Shown here: positions 1 to 9,297 of the stretch, piece by piece
How positions within the stretch are numbered: the first letter of the stretch is position 1
How the letters are laid out: each line of letters begins with the position of its first letter
Assembly: GCF_020748185.1 (NCBI RefSeq)
Contig: NZ_JAHZMO010000033.1
Location: forward strand, 1 to 36,935
DNA from: Terrisporobacter petrolearius
Lineage (GTDB): Bacteria; Bacillota; Clostridia; Peptostreptococcales; Peptostreptococcaceae
Length of the DNA: 36,935 nt
Direction of reading: 5' to 3'
The notes under the pieces: model-generated
Database searches by the model: none
What the model saw: only the letters and a program-made list of their open reading frames with translations
Told to the model about the DNA's origin: nothing
Position numbers and translations under genes: made by a program

Positions 1-80
1 ACATCTTCCATAGTTTTACACTTTTTAACTTCAACTTGATAGTCTATATCTGGAATAATTATTTCTTTTTTATTTTTCAT
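1..80 (-). CDS. N-terminus of a truncated gene, possibly an IS256-type transposase
   Basis: The reverse strand shows a clear GGAGGT ribosome binding site (87-92) six bases before an ATG at 80. The open frame runs off the left edge after 26 codons (MKNKKEIIIPDIDYQV..., then EVKKCKTMEDV). There is no recognisable catalytic motif in so short a piece. The stretch CKTMED recalls the N-terminus of mutator-type (IS256 family) transposases, and the hairpin at 145-185 contains TTGTGTAAAAC, a kind of sequence common at IS256-family ends. Both resemblances are weak and inferred. A small conserved protein unrelated to transposition is equally possible. Confidence 0.4.
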   Translation of the reverse strand, partial: MKNKKEIIIPDIDYQVEVKKCKTMED

Positions 81-144
81 TTTAATACCTCCAAAAGTTT
101 AATATGAATATTATTCCAAACTTACCAATTTTACATACAAAAAA

Positions 145-185
145 GACTGTAGGTAAGTTTGTTTTACACAAATCTACCTACAGTC
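145..185 (-). terminator. Hairpin plus U-run downstream of the asparaginase gene
   Basis: GACTGTAGGTA (145-155) pairs with TACCTACAGTC (175-185), and the stem extends inward with a wobble and TTTG/CAAA pairs. On the minus strand six U residues follow (139-144), so it reads as a Rho-independent terminator about 93 bases after the asparaginase stop. The same sequence could be an insertion-sequence end (see findings). Confidence 0.6.
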
Positions 186-277
186 CCTTTGGAAGTTTTT
201 TATTGTAATAAAGAAGGTATACAATATTACTGTAATTTAATTGGATAATACTAAATTTTTTTATAAATTAAATAATC

Positions 278-1273
278 TTAATAATATATTCCTTTCTCGA
301 AATAGTCTTTAAGTTCATTAAGATTATTAGTTTTACCTAATGCTAACATTAATTTGATTCTTGATTTATGCCCGTTCATATCGCCAGCGAAGATACATCC
401 TAAGTTTCTTAAATCTCTTCCTGATCCTAAATATCCGTAAGAATCATACACTCTACCAGTTGAACATCTAGAAGTTATAACAACGATAACTCCTTTTTTT
501 CTAGCATATTTAACACCTTCATACATTAATGGAGGAACATTTCCTCTTCCCATTGCTTCTATTATAATACCCTTATATCCAATATCTACAGCGTGATTTA
601 TAAACGTGTAATCCATTCCTATTCCTGATTTGAATAGGGCAACTTTAGTTTCTACTTTATCAGTATCAATAAAAGTTCTGTATGCCACATTTTTAAATAG
701 TAAAAGCTCGTTACTATCAACTATGCCTAAAGAACCTTTACCAGGTGATTGGAAAGTGTTTAGAGCCATAGTATCTGTTTTAGTAGCCTCAGACGCTAAT
801 AGCACTTCGTTGTTTAATACAACAAGAACACCTTTGTTTTTTGCATTTTCTGATATAGCAACACAAATAGCTGATGATAAGTTGTTTGATCCATCATATC
901 CAAGTTCAGAACTACTTCTCATAGCTCCTGTAACTATAACAGGTTTTTCATGATTTATTATTAAATCTAAGAAATAAGCAGTTTCTTCTAGACTATCCGT
1001 ACCATGAGTTATTACAACTCCACATATATCTTCTCTGTTTAATAATTCTAAAATAGCCGATTTTAATTGAATTAGTTTTTCAGGTGTCATATGAGGTCCT
1101 GGAATTTCGTCAAAGTCTTTTGTTTCAAAATCAGCAACATCTTTAACGTTAGTTGCCATAGACATTATTTGATCTCCTGATAAAGATGGTACATTTGCAC
1201 CGATTTCTTTATCTATTGTCATAGATATGGTTCCACCAGTAAATAGGATACCTACCTTTTTTTTAGCAGACAT
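278..1273 (-). CDS. L-asparaginase, cytoplasmic (type I-like)
   Basis: This 331-residue protein hydrolyses L-asparagine to aspartate and ammonia. It has both signature stretches of the asparaginase/glutaminase family: TGGTISM near residue 12, carrying the first nucleophilic Thr, and THGTDSLEETAYF near residue 90, carrying the second Thr-Asp pair. There is no signal peptide, which fits a cytoplasmic enzyme of the EcAI type; length is typical for the family. The ATG at 1273 is preceded by AAGGAGGTAAT, an excellent ribosome binding site. The gene stands alone, divergent from the cysteine desulfurase gene, with a probable small RNA gene on its own strand upstream. Some members also accept glutamine; the sequence does not settle specificity. 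Confidence 0.9.
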   Translation of the reverse strand: MSAKKKVGILFTGGTISMTIDKEIGANVPSLSGDQIMSMATNVKDVADFETKDFDEIPGPHMTPEKLIQLKSAILELLNREDICGVVITHGTDSLEETAYFLDLIINHEKPVIVTGAMRSSSELGYDGSNNLSSAICVAISENAKNKGVLVVLNNEVLLASEATKTDTMALNTFQSPGKGSLGIVDSNELLLFKNVAYRTFIDTDKVETKVALFKSGIGMDYTFINHAVDIGYKGIIIEAMGRGNVPPLMYEGVKYARKKGVIVVITSRCSTGRVYDSYGYLGSGRDLRNLGCIFAGDMNGHKSRIKLMLALGKTNNLNELKDYFEKGIYY

Positions 1274-1380
1274 AATATTACCTCCTTAAATTTAAATACT
1301 ACTTTAATTATACCAAAAATACAAAATAAAAATTATTATTTTTAAAGAAATTTCAGTATTTTACTTTAAAATTAAACACA

Positions 1381-1408
1381 AAAAAAGAGCTGGGGAAGCT
1401 CTTTTTTT
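1381..1408 (-). terminator. Rho-independent terminator of the candidate sRNA (symmetrical)
   Basis: AAAAAAGAGCT (1381-1391) and AGCTCTTTTTT (1397-1407) flank a five-base loop. It works in both directions by sequence, but both flanking protein genes point away from it, so it must end some other transcript. The minus-strand promoter at 1519-1547 supplies one. Confidence 0.8.
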
Positions 1409-1512
1409 ATTCTGATAAATTAAATCTAATTCGTCTTAGACATAATATATATCTATTCATAAAAAGGGGTATTGAATAGAAACTTTAATTGGGTTATCAA
1501 GGGGATAACTAC
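1381..1512 (-). ncRNA. Candidate small regulatory RNA with C-rich hairpin loops
   Basis: On the minus strand a promoter (1519-1547) is followed by about 130 nt ending at a strong terminator hairpin. Four hairpins can be drawn: GUUAUC/GAUAAC with loop CCCUU (1493-1509); UCUAUUCA/UGAAUAGA with loop containing ACCCC (1452-1480); UCUAA/UUAGA (1425-1440); and the terminator GAGCU/AGCUC with loop UCCCC (1381-1407). Three of the four loops expose a CCC(C) run in otherwise very AT-rich DNA. No ORF of useful length with a ribosome binding site was seen. C-rich loops that pair with Shine-Dalgarno sequences are known from Gram-positive sRNAs such as LhrC, RsaE and the streptococcal csRNAs. Family membership is not claimed. 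Confidence 0.55.
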
Positions 1513-1518
1513 CTATAT

Positions 1519-1547
1519 ATAATAGCAATATTCGACAAAAAATGCAA
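1519..1547 (-). promoter_or_regulatory. SigA-type promoter for the candidate sRNA
   Basis: Reading the minus strand, TTGCAT (1547-1542), a 17-base spacer and TATTAT (1524-1519) form a good vegetative promoter. Transcription would start near 1512, just before the first hairpin. Confidence 0.55.
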
Positions 1548-1692
1548 CATAATTTTACAAATTTTTTAGAAAAATTTTTTGATTATATTTATAGCCTAAA
1601 ATGTTAATATAATTAATATGTATTTGTAAAACTTTATACTATAAGATTAAAAAATAAGTATAAAAATGGTATAATAAAAAATGCTGATATTT

Positions 1693-1720
1693 TTGACGAA
1701 TTAATTAAAATATATATAGT
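1693..1720 (+). promoter_or_regulatory. Possible promoter for the iscS-thiI pair
   Basis: TTGACG (1693-1698) and TATAGT (1715-1720) are 16 bases apart, about 50 bases before the cysteine desulfurase start. The surrounding DNA is so AT-rich that chance matches are common. Confidence 0.35.
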
Positions 1721-1771
1721 ATATAATTGATGGATATATTAATAAAAAAATATAATAGGACGGTGTAGTGA

Positions 1772-2923
1772 ATGGAAATTTATTTAGATAATAGTGCAAC
1801 TACAAAACCTTATGAAGAGGTAGTAGAAGAAATGGTGAAAGCTCTTACTACGGAATACGGGAATCCTTCATCATTGCATAAAAAAGGGATAGAAGTAGAC
1901 AGAAAGATTAAAGAAATAAGACAAAATATAGCTAGAAGTTTAGGCGCGAAGGATAAAGAAATATTTTTCACATCAGGAGGAACTGAGTCTAATAATACAA
2001 TTATTAGAGGAGTTGCTTATAATTTTAGAAAAACGAAAAATCATATAATATCTACTAATATAGAGCATCCATCAGTACTAAGTACATTAGCTGATTTAGA
2101 AAAAGAAGGATTTGAAATAACACTATTAGAAGTTGATGAAAGTGGGAAAATAAGTGTAGAAGATGTAAAAAAGGCCATAAAGCCTTCTACTATATTGATT
2201 TCTACAATGCACGTTAATAATGAGATAGGAAGTATTCAACCAATTGAAGAAATAGGAAAATACCTAAAAACTTTAGATCAAAAAATATACTTCCATGTGG
2301 ATTGTGTTCAATCTTATACAAAAGTAAAATTTAGACCAACTAGATATAATATTGATTTTATGACTGTAAGTGGTCATAAGTTTCATGGCCCAAAAGGAAT
2401 AGGATTTATGTATATTAAGGAAAATAGCAAACTAAAACCTATTATAACTGGTGGAGGTCAAGAATCTAGTGTAAGATCAGGAACTGAAAACGTGCCAGGA
2501 ATTTATGGTTTAGGAAAAGCAGTAGAAATAATGAATAAAGATTTAGATAGTAAGATTGAAAAAATACAAAATCTAAAAGTATTACTGAAAGAAGAAATGT
2601 TAAAAAATATAGATGGTGTAAAAATAAATTCACCAGAAAATGGAGTTTGTCACATATTAAATGTTTCTTTTGAAAACATAAGAGGAGAAGTTTTACTTCA
2701 CTTCTTAGAACAAAAAAATATTTTTGTATCTACAGGTTCAGCATGTTCTTCTAAGAAGAAAGGAAGCCATGTACTAAATGCAATTAAGCTTAAACCAGAA
2801 GAAATAGAAGGTGCAGTAAGATTTAGTTTGTCAGATTTTAATACAGAAGAAGAAATTTTAGAAACTGTAAAAGTATTGAAAGACTCAATAAGTGACCTGA
2901 GAATGATAATAAAAAGACGATAA
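1772..2923 (+). CDS. Cysteine desulfurase (IscS/NifS family)
   Basis: A PLP enzyme of 383 residues that takes sulfur from cysteine as an enzyme-bound persulfide. The N-terminus YLDNSATT, the SGGTESNN motif near residue 68, the PLP lysine in [10 protein letters not shown] (K203) and the persulfide cysteine in STGSACSS (C325) are all present. It ends 13 bases before thiI with a GAGGTGG ribosome binding site between them, so the two are almost certainly co-transcribed. In Firmicutes such NifS-ThiI pairs form a dedicated sulfur relay for tRNA thiolation rather than general Fe-S assembly; that role is inferred here from context. No iscU or iscR lies nearby. Confidence 0.92.
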   Translation: MEIYLDNSATTKPYEEVVEEMVKALTTEYGNPSSLHKKGIEVDRKIKEIRQNIARSLGAKDKEIFFTSGGTESNNTIIRGVAYNFRKTKNHIISTNIEHPSVLSTLADLEKEGFEITLLEVDESGKISVEDVKKAIKPSTILISTMHVNNEIGSIQPIEEIGKYLKTLDQKIYFHVDCVQSYTKVKFRPTRYNIDFMTVSGHKFHGPKGIGFMYIKENSKLKPIITGGGQESSVRSGTENVPGIYGLGKAVEIMNKDLDSKIEKIQNLKVLLKEEMLKNIDGVKINSPENGVCHILNVSFENIRGEVLLHFLEQKNIFVSTGSACSSKKKGSHVLNAIKLKPEEIEGAVRFSLSDFNTEEEILETVKVLKDSISDLRMIIKRR

Positions 2924-2936
2924 TAAGAGGTGGAAT

Positions 2937-4133
2937 ATGTATAATTCAATTATAGTGAAATACGGAGAAATAGGAGTAAAAGGAAAGAATAGATATATTT
3001 TTGAAAATAAATTAATAAAAAATATAAAAAATATGTTAAAGCCAATGGGTACATTTAATGTATATAAAGAATATGGAAGAGTGTATGTTGATTTAGCTGA
3101 TTATGAATTTGAAGAAGTTTGCGAAGAAGTTAAAAAGGTATTTGGTGTAGTTGGTGTTTGTCCAGCTGTGAAAGTTCTTAGAAATAATGAAGAAGATGTG
3201 GAAGCTGCTTACGAAAAATTAAAAGAAACTGCTCTTATAGTTTTAGAAGATAAAATAGCAAGTGGAGCTAAAACATTTAAAGTAGAAAGTAGAAGAGGGG
3301 ATAAATCTTTCAGACTAACTTCTCAAGATATGAGTATGGATATAGGTGGATATCTACTATCTAAAGTAGGAGATAGAATAACTGCAGAAATGCATAAGCC
3401 TGAAGTTAAAATAAAATGTGAACTTAGAGAGAGCAATGTTGTAGTTTATAGTGATACTGTTTCAGGTTATGGAGGACTTCCAATAGGAACTAATGGTAAA
3501 GCCATGTCTTTATTATCAGGTGGAATAGATTCACCAGTTGCAACATGGATGGTTGCTAAAAGAGGTATGGAAGTAGAAGCTATACATTTCCATACCTATC
3601 CTTTTACAAGTGAAAAATCACAAGAAAAAGTAAAAGACTTAGCAAGAATATTAGCTAAATATGTTGGAAGAGTAAGACTTCACAAAATTAACTTACTTGA
3701 AATACAAAAGGCTGTAGGTTTAAATTGTAGAGAAGAAGAAATGACTATAATCTCAAGAAGATTTATGATGAGAATAGCTGAAAGAGTTGGAATCCAAAGA
3801 AACTGTGATGCTTTAATAACAGGAGAAAGTATAGGACAAGTTGCATCTCAAACTATACAAGGATTAACTTGTACAAATGCTTCTGTAAGTTTACCAGTAT
3901 TTAGACCGCTTATAGCTATGGATAAGAGTGAAATCATAGATATAGCTAAGAAAATAGATACTTTTGAAACATCTATAATACCAGAAGAAGATTGTTGTTC
4001 AGTATTTGCTCCTAAGAAACCTGTAACTAAGCCTAGATTAGAGAGAATAGAGGATTCAGAAAAAGCATTAGATATTGAAAAGTTAATAGAAGATGCAATA
4101 GCTAATATGGAAGTGGAAGTTATAGAATTCTAA
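2937..4133 (+). CDS. thiI: tRNA 4-thiouridine synthase ThiI
   Basis: This 398-residue protein adenylates uridine 8 of tRNA and accepts sulfur from the desulfurase encoded just upstream to make 4-thiouridine. The N-terminal ferredoxin-like and THUMP regions (about residues 1-165) begin with the family signature [13 protein letters not shown]. The PP-loop is SGGIDSP at residues 194-200. The C-terminal rhodanese domain of the E. coli protein is absent, as is usual in Firmicutes, so sulfur transfer must use cysteines within the catalytic part (a CC pair lies in the C-terminal third, PEEDCCSVF). A long 3' region follows before a terminator at about 4310. Confidence 0.93.
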   Translation: MYNSIIVKYGEIGVKGKNRYIFENKLIKNIKNMLKPMGTFNVYKEYGRVYVDLADYEFEEVCEEVKKVFGVVGVCPAVKVLRNNEEDVEAAYEKLKETALIVLEDKIASGAKTFKVESRRGDKSFRLTSQDMSMDIGGYLLSKVGDRITAEMHKPEVKIKCELRESNVVVYSDTVSGYGGLPIGTNGKAMSLLSGGIDSPVATWMVAKRGMEVEAIHFHTYPFTSEKSQEKVKDLARILAKYVGRVRLHKINLLEIQKAVGLNCREEEMTIISRRFMMRIAERVGIQRNCDALITGESIGQVASQTIQGLTCTNASVSLPVFRPLIAMDKSEIIDIAKKIDTFETSIIPEEDCCSVFAPKKPVTKPRLERIEDSEKALDIEKLIEDAIANMEVEVIEF

Positions 4134-4308
4134 AAAAGTAGTAATACTAGGGTATACTTTTCATGCAAAAAAGTATACTGTAAAAATAAAATGTGTATGA
4201 TAATATTAAATTATAAAACATTAATGAGTAGATGTTTTTGTATTTGGTATTTGGAAATAGCATAAATTGGCCGAAAATATTTCCAAAATAATTGAAGTGT
4301 TTGTAGTA

Positions 4309-4344
4309 AAAAAGTGGAGTGAATAGGGTACACTCCACTTTTTA
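4309..4344 (+). terminator. Strong terminator downstream of thiI
   Basis: AAAAAGTGGAGTG and CACTCCACTTTTT form a 13-bp stem with a nine-base loop, followed by a T-rich tract. It lies about 175 bases beyond the thiI stop, implying a long 3' untranslated region or a short independent transcript. Confidence 0.75.
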
Positions 4345-4400
4345 TTGTACAAAATATAATAAATAATGTAATTATATTAAAAAAATAATAATATAAATAG

Positions 4401-4436
4401 AAGTCTTACATAATATTATATCTAAGGCTTTTTTAT
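4401..4436 (+). terminator. Second plus-strand terminator-like hairpin
   Basis: AAGTCTTA and TAAGGCTT pair over 8 bp with one G-U, followed by TTTTATTT. Its arms match those of the minus-strand pflA terminator at 4472-4501 in inverted orientation. Confidence 0.5.
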
Positions 4437-4471
4437 TTATAAATAAATTAAATGGTAAGTTTTTAATTTAA

Positions 4472-4501
4472 AAAAGAAGCCTTATAATAAGACTTCTTTT
4501 G
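4472..4501 (-). terminator. Terminator of pflA
   Basis: Read on the minus strand, AAAAGAAGTCTTAT pairs with ATAAGGCTTCTTTT over 14 bp with one U-G, ending in a U-run, about 45 bases after the pflA stop. Confidence 0.75.
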
Positions 4502-4547
4502 TTATTTTATACAAATATTTATATAGTTAATATATTTATAATACTAA

Positions 4548-5288
4548 TTATTTTTTGCTATTGAATACTTTAACACCGTGCTTTTCGATGATTTCAGCAG
4601 CTCTAGCCACATCATCGGCATTGGCATCTCGAACGTCTTTTAATTCGTAATCAATACCCATGTTTTCCCATTTGTGAACACCCATAGTGTGGTATGGTAA
4701 GACCTCTAATCTGTCTACGTTATTAAGAGAGGCAGCGAATTCACCAATTTTAGATAAGTTTTCTTCACTATCTGTTATACCAGGTACTAACACATGTCTT
4801 AACCAAATTGGTATATGTTTTTCGTCTAAATATCTTGCTAATTTTAAAGTTTTCTCTATACCAACACCAGTTAATTTTTTAGCTTCCTCTTCATCCATGT
4901 GCTTTATATCAAGTAGTACTAAGTCAGTGTTATCAAGAACTTTCTCTATTTTTTCTATATCAACAAAACCAGAAGTATCTAAACAAGTATGAATATCTTT
5001 TTCTTTAGCTTTTGCAAATAATTCAGCAAGGAAATCTGCTTGTAAAGTAGCTTCTCCACCAGATGCTGTGATTCCACCACCAGATGACTTCCAATAAGAA
5101 GAATATCTAGATACATTTTCTATTAATTCTTCTGCTGTGTATTCAGTTCCACCTTTTGTATCCCAAGTATCTCTGTTATGGCAGTATTTACATCTTAATG
5201 GACATCCTTGAAAAAATAATATACTTCTTATTCCAGGTCCGTCTACTGTTCCAAATGTTTCTATTGAATGGATTCTTCCTTTAGTCAT
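4548..5288 (-). CDS. pflA: Pyruvate formate-lyase activating enzyme
   Basis: A radical SAM protein of 246 residues that uses a [4Fe-4S] cluster and S-adenosylmethionine to place the glycyl radical on PflB. The cluster motif CPLRCKYCHN gives C29, C33 and C36, the same numbering as I recall for E. coli PflA, and GIRSILFFQGC precedes it. The frame is open upstream for 19 more codons, but GAGGTG sits correctly before the ATG at 5288, and the extra residues (YTYSLSFLVLIINF) are not conserved-looking, so the shorter start is used. It lies downstream of pflB on the same strand, about 270 bases away with a terminator between, so it probably depends on read-through or its own promoter. Confidence 0.93.
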   Translation of the reverse strand: MTKGRIHSIETFGTVDGPGIRSILFFQGCPLRCKYCHNRDTWDTKGGTEYTAEELIENVSRYSSYWKSSGGGITASGGEATLQADFLAELFAKAKEKDIHTCLDTSGFVDIEKIEKVLDNTDLVLLDIKHMDEEEAKKLTGVGIEKTLKLARYLDEKHIPIWLRHVLVPGITDSEENLSKIGEFAASLNNVDRLEVLPYHTMGVHKWENMGIDYELKDVRDANADDVARAAEIIEKHGVKVFNSKK

Positions 5289-5507
5289 ATTGCACCTCGT
5301 AAAATTAATTATTAAAACTAAAAAAGATAAAGAATATGTATACAAAATTTAAAATTAAGAAGATTATAGATTAACTGCATAAATAAATCTATAAAATAAG
5401 AAGATTTCATATATTTTATATCTTGACTTTTTAAGTTTTGATTATTTATGTATTTTTCTAATTATTATTACCAAAAAAATTGATTTTCTGTAGTAAAAGG
5501 GTAAAAT

Positions 5508-5538
5508 AAAAAGACTAAAATGAATTTAGTCTTTTTAT
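5508..5538 (-). terminator. Terminator of pflB
   Basis: AAAAAGACTAAA (5508-5519) and TTTAGTCTTTTT (5525-5536) form a 12-bp stem with a five-base loop. It lies just after the pflB stop and separates pflB from pflA. The rest of 5289-5507 is AT-rich and shows no gene. Confidence 0.75.
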
Positions 5539-5558
5539 TTGTATTTTATCAATTAAGC

Positions 5559-7790
5559 TTAAGCCATTTTTCCGTGGAATGTTCTGTTTATAACATCTAA
5601 TTGTTGTTCTTTTGTTAATTTGATGAAGTTAACAGCATATCCTGAAACTCTTATAGTTAATTGAGGATATTTTTCTGGATGTTCCATAGCGTCTTCTAAA
5701 GTAGCTCTATCAAATACGTTAACGTTTAAGTGATGAGCTCCATCAGTGAAGTATCCGTCCATCATTGATGAAAGGTTAGTTACTCTCTCAGTCATATCTT
5801 TTCCTAAAGCACCTGGTACTATAGAGAAAGTATTAGATATACCATCTTGAGAATGCTCGTATGGTAATTTAGCAACTGACGCTAATGAAGCTAAAGCTCC
5901 GTTAGTATCTCTTCCGTGCATTGGGTTTGCCCCTGGAGCAAATGGAGCACCAGCTCTTCTTCCATCAGGAGTGTTACCAGTTTTCTTACCGTAAACAACG
6001 TTTGAAGTTATTGTTAATATAGATTGAGTATGAACAGAATTTCTGTAAGTTTTGTTTTGTCTTATTTTGTTCATGAAATCTTGTACTAATTGTACAGCTA
6101 TATCATCAACTCTATCATCGTTGTTTCCGTATTTTGGATAATCTCCTTCTATTTCGAAATCAACAGCTACACCAGCTTCGTTTCTTATAGTTCTAACTTT
6201 AGCATGTTTTATAGCAGATAGTGAATCAGCAGCAACTGATAAACCAGCTATACCACAAGCCATAGTTCTGAATACGTCTCTATCATGTAAAGCCATTTCT
6301 AATGCTTCATAAGAATACTTATCATGCATGTAGTGGATTACGTTTAATGTATTTACATATAAGTTTGCTAACCAATCAGTGAAAGGTTCAAATCTAGCCA
6401 TTACTTCATCGTAATCTAAGTATTCTGAAGTTATTGGTTCGAATCTTGGTCCTACTTGAGCACCTGATTTTTCATCAACTCCACCGTTTATAGCGTATAA
6501 TAAAGTCTTAGCTAAGTTTACTCTAGCTCCGAAGAATTGCATTTGCTTACCGATTCTCATTGCAGATACACAACAAGCTATTCCGTAATCATCTCCCCAG
6601 TAAGATCTCATTAAGTCATCATTTTCATATTGAACTGAACTTGTATCTATAGATACTTTAGAACAGAAATCTTTGAATCCTTGTGGGAAGTCTTTTGACC
6701 AAAGTACAGTTAAGTTTGGTTCTGGAGAAGGTCCTATAGTGTAAAGAGTGTTTAAAACTCTGAATGAGTTTTTAGTAACTAATGTTCTACCATCTAAACC
6801 TTGTCCACCTATTGATTCTGTTACCCAAGTTGGGTCACCAGAGAATAAGTCATTGTATTCTGGAGTTCTTAAGAATTTAACCATTCTTAATTTCATTACG
6901 AAGTGGTCCATTAATTCTTGAGCTTCTTCTTCTGTTATAGTTCCAGCAGCTAAATCTCTTTCGAAGTATATATCTAAGAAAGTAGAAGTTCTACCTATTG
7001 ACATAGCAGCACCGTTTTGATCTTTTATAGCTCCTAAGTAAGCGAAGTATAACCATTGTACAGCTTCTCTTGCGTTAGTAGCTGGTACAGATATATCAAA
7101 TCCATAAGCAGCAGCCATTCTTTTTAATGCTTCTAAAGCTTTTATTTGATCAGATATTTCTTCTCTTAATCTTATTACTTCTTCATCCATGCAAGAAACA
7201 TCAAGAGAATCTTTTTGATTTATTTTATCTTCTATTAATTTATCAACACCATATAAAGCAACTCTTCTGTAGTCACCTATTATTCTACCTCTTCCGTAAG
7301 CATCTGGAAGACCTGTTATTATACCAGATTTTCTAGCAGCTCTCATTTCAGCAGTATAAGCATCGAATACACCTTGGTTATGAGTTTTTCTATACTTAGT
7401 AAATATTTCGCTTATTTCTGGATCACACTCGTATCCATAAGCTTTACAAGAAGTTTCTGCCATTCTTATTCCACCGTAAGGCATAACAGCTCTTTTAAGT
7501 GGTGCGTCAGTTTGGAAACCAACGATAGTTTCTTTATCTTTATCTATATATCCAGGTGCGTAAGCATCTATTGCAGAAACAGTTTTAGTGTCAACATCAA
7601 GAGTTCCACCATTTTCTCTTTCCTTTTTGAATAATTCCATTGCTTCATCCCATAATTGCTTAGTGTTTTCAGTAGCACCAGCTAAGAAAGAAGCGTCTCC
7701 TTCGTATGGAGTGTAGTTAGCTTGGATAAATCCTCTAACATCTATTTCTTTAGTCCATCTTCCAGTTTTAAAACCTTGCCATGCGTTCAT
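5559..7790 (-). CDS. pflB: Formate C-acetyltransferase (pyruvate formate-lyase)
   Basis: A glycyl-radical enzyme of 743 residues that converts pyruvate and CoA to acetyl-CoA and formate during anaerobic growth. The paired active-site cysteines are in GIACCVSAM (C406-C407). The radical glycine is in RVSGYAVNF near the C-terminus (G717), and the C-terminal [16 protein letters not shown] is typical of true PFL rather than glycerol dehydratase or choline lyase relatives. An AGGAGGAT ribosome binding site precedes the ATG at 7790. Codon use is noticeably more uniform than in neighbours, as in a highly expressed gene. The activating enzyme follows on the same strand. Confidence 0.96.
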   Translation of the reverse strand: MNAWQGFKTGRWTKEIDVRGFIQANYTPYEGDASFLAGATENTKQLWDEAMELFKKERENGGTLDVDTKTVSAIDAYAPGYIDKDKETIVGFQTDAPLKRAVMPYGGIRMAETSCKAYGYECDPEISEIFTKYRKTHNQGVFDAYTAEMRAARKSGIITGLPDAYGRGRIIGDYRRVALYGVDKLIEDKINQKDSLDVSCMDEEVIRLREEISDQIKALEALKRMAAAYGFDISVPATNAREAVQWLYFAYLGAIKDQNGAAMSIGRTSTFLDIYFERDLAAGTITEEEAQELMDHFVMKLRMVKFLRTPEYNDLFSGDPTWVTESIGGQGLDGRTLVTKNSFRVLNTLYTIGPSPEPNLTVLWSKDFPQGFKDFCSKVSIDTSSVQYENDDLMRSYWGDDYGIACCVSAMRIGKQMQFFGARVNLAKTLLYAINGGVDEKSGAQVGPRFEPITSEYLDYDEVMARFEPFTDWLANLYVNTLNVIHYMHDKYSYEALEMALHDRDVFRTMACGIAGLSVAADSLSAIKHAKVRTIRNEAGVAVDFEIEGDYPKYGNNDDRVDDIAVQLVQDFMNKIRQNKTYRNSVHTQSILTITSNVVYGKKTGNTPDGRRAGAPFAPGANPMHGRDTNGALASLASVAKLPYEHSQDGISNTFSIVPGALGKDMTERVTNLSSMMDGYFTDGAHHLNVNVFDRATLEDAMEHPEKYPQLTIRVSGYAVNFIKLTKEQQLDVINRTFHGKMA

Positions 7791-8155
7791 TAAGATATCC
7801 TCCTAAAAGTGATTATTACTATTTAATATAAATAATTAGTTAATTAATGTTGTAATTCAATAAGTAACAACAAATATATTCTAACATAAACAAAGTATAT
7901 TGTATACAAAAAATATATTGTAAAAACATTATGCCTTTATAACTAAGAATTATATTTGACTTGTTATACTACATAAATACCCCCTATTTAATGCACTAAA
8001 CAATATTTTATAAAATAGTTGGAAAAAATGATTTTAATCAGGTCTAAAATGTGAAAAGCATCAATGAAAGAAAAGATATCTACTTTTTGATAAAGAAATA
8101 TTTTGGTGCATAAAGATTAAGTTTTTGAATAGCTATAAATATAGGGGGGAATAGC
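7791..8155. other. Divergent promoter region of pflB and the antiporter gene
   Basis: This 365-base region carries the pflB leader and the upstream region of the antiporter gene. No convincing -35/-10 pair could be fixed on either strand. An interrupted palindrome GTTGT...ACAAC at 7849-7871, about 60 bases upstream of pflB, is the only operator-like feature. A minus-strand frame covering 8080-8346 overlaps the antiporter start and is a shadow. Confidence 0.4.
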
Positions 8156-9127
8156 ATGACTTTAGTTATAATTTTATTTTTGATTGGATTTCTTTTAATC
8201 ACGAAAGGTGCCGACATATTTATAGAGTGTACAGTAAAGATTGGGAAAAAAACTGGAATATCAGAGTTGATTTTAGGTGCTACCATAGTAAGCTTTGCAA
8301 CTACATTACCAGAGTTGACCGTTTCAGTGTTTGCATCCATAGACAATCATACAACCATGAGTTTGGGAAATGCTGTTGGCTCTATAATATGTAATACAGG
8401 ATTGATTTTAGGTTTAGTTGCATTTATTAGCCCTTTTAAAGTTGATAAAAAAATGTTTTTTTCTAAATCAGTTATCTTATTAATTTCTGTAATAGCCTTA
8501 ATGATTTTAGGAACCAATGGAGCTATAACACAAGGAGATGGAATACTATTAATTATATTACTTTCTATTTATATGTACTCAAATATAAAAAGCGTATCAG
8601 GTAAAAATAAAGTTGGCGGACTAAGTAATATGAGAGTAGACTCTGGCAATAATAGTAAATCAAATAAACATGAAAGCTTAAAAATAGGAGCCTTATTTGT
8701 ACTTGGATTGATAATGATGGTTATAGGTTCCAAATTATTAGTAGATAATGGAGTAAAACTTGCTAGCTACATAGGAATTCCACAAGGGGTAATCAGCTTA
8801 ACTGTAATAGCTCTAGGGACATCTTTACCTGAGCTAGTATCTTCATTAACTGCAATAAGAAAAAATCACCATGGAATATCGGTAGGTAACATATTAGGAG
8901 CTAATATATTAAATATTACTTCTGTTATAGGAATTTCATCATTAATTAATGATTTGCCTATATTAGCGCAAAACATAAGGGTAGATTTTGTATTTATGAC
9001 AATTCTTTTATTAACTTTAATAATACCAACAATTAAAAGTAGCAAAATATATAGATTGCAGGGGGTGGTATTACTAGGAGCTTATATAGTTTACATAGCT
9101 ACAATATATTTTACATACTTAGCATAA
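8156..9127 (+). CDS. CaCA-family sodium/calcium-type antiporter
   Basis: A 323-residue membrane protein with about ten hydrophobic segments in two homologous halves. The alpha-1 repeat contains GATIVSFATTLPEL with GNAVGSIICNTGL. The alpha-2 repeat contains VIALGTSLPELVSS with GNILGANILNITS. These glutamate-bearing repeats bind and exchange cations in the YrbG/NCX family. A hydrophilic loop (about residues 150-175) separates the halves. GGGGGG precedes the ATG closely. Ion specificity (Ca2+ against Na+, H+ or K+) cannot be read from the sequence. The gene is alone and ends in a terminator. Confidence 0.88.
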   Translation: MTLVIILFLIGFLLITKGADIFIECTVKIGKKTGISELILGATIVSFATTLPELTVSVFASIDNHTTMSLGNAVGSIICNTGLILGLVAFISPFKVDKKMFFSKSVILLISVIALMILGTNGAITQGDGILLIILLSIYMYSNIKSVSGKNKVGGLSNMRVDSGNNSKSNKHESLKIGALFVLGLIMMVIGSKLLVDNGVKLASYIGIPQGVISLTVIALGTSLPELVSSLTAIRKNHHGISVGNILGANILNITSVIGISSLINDLPILAQNIRVDFVFMTILLLTLIIPTIKSSKIYRLQGVVLLGAYIVYIATIYFTYLA

Positions 9128-9150
9128 AGAAAAATTTTATACATATTTAT

Positions 9151-9211
9151 ATAAGGTTTTATTTGGATAATTACGAAAATAAGTGATTAACTGAATAGGA
9201 CCTTATTTTTA
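9151..9211 (+). terminator. Terminator of the antiporter gene
   Basis: ATAAGGTTTTATT (9151-9163) pairs with AATAGGACCTTAT (9194-9206) through two G-U pairs, with a 30-base loop and a T5 tail. Confidence 0.55.
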
Positions 9212-9297
9212 GGTAAAAATATAATTGCATAATATTGAAATAAACTATATAATAGAAAAGTTAATATTTATGATAACGGAAAGGAAATAAATAATTT

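Larger units (their letters stand above)
4134..4547. other. Convergent intergenic region with several hairpins, no gene seen
   Basis: This 414-base stretch lies between thiI (plus) and pflA (minus). It holds an AT palindrome GTATACTTTT/AAAAGTATAC (4152-4179), a GGAAATA/TATTTCC pair (4252-4284), and three terminator-like hairpins listed separately. The 63-codon minus-strand frame here has no ribosome binding site and is not called. Confidence 0.5.

Noticed and set aside
1381..1560. 6S RNA between the asparaginase and cysteine desulfurase genes
   Set aside because: Too short and made of separate hairpins; there is no long closing stem with a central bubble.
4147..4338. 63-codon minus-strand frame between thiI and pflA
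   Set aside because: No ribosome binding site, composition of random AT-rich DNA, and it covers hairpins and a terminator.
5289..5345. N-terminal extension of the PFL-activating enzyme
   Set aside because: GAGGTG is placed for the ATG at 5288; the extension is not typical of the family.
8080..8346. 88-codon minus-strand frame over the antiporter start
   Set aside because: It is antisense to conserved alpha-repeat codons and lacks a ribosome binding site.
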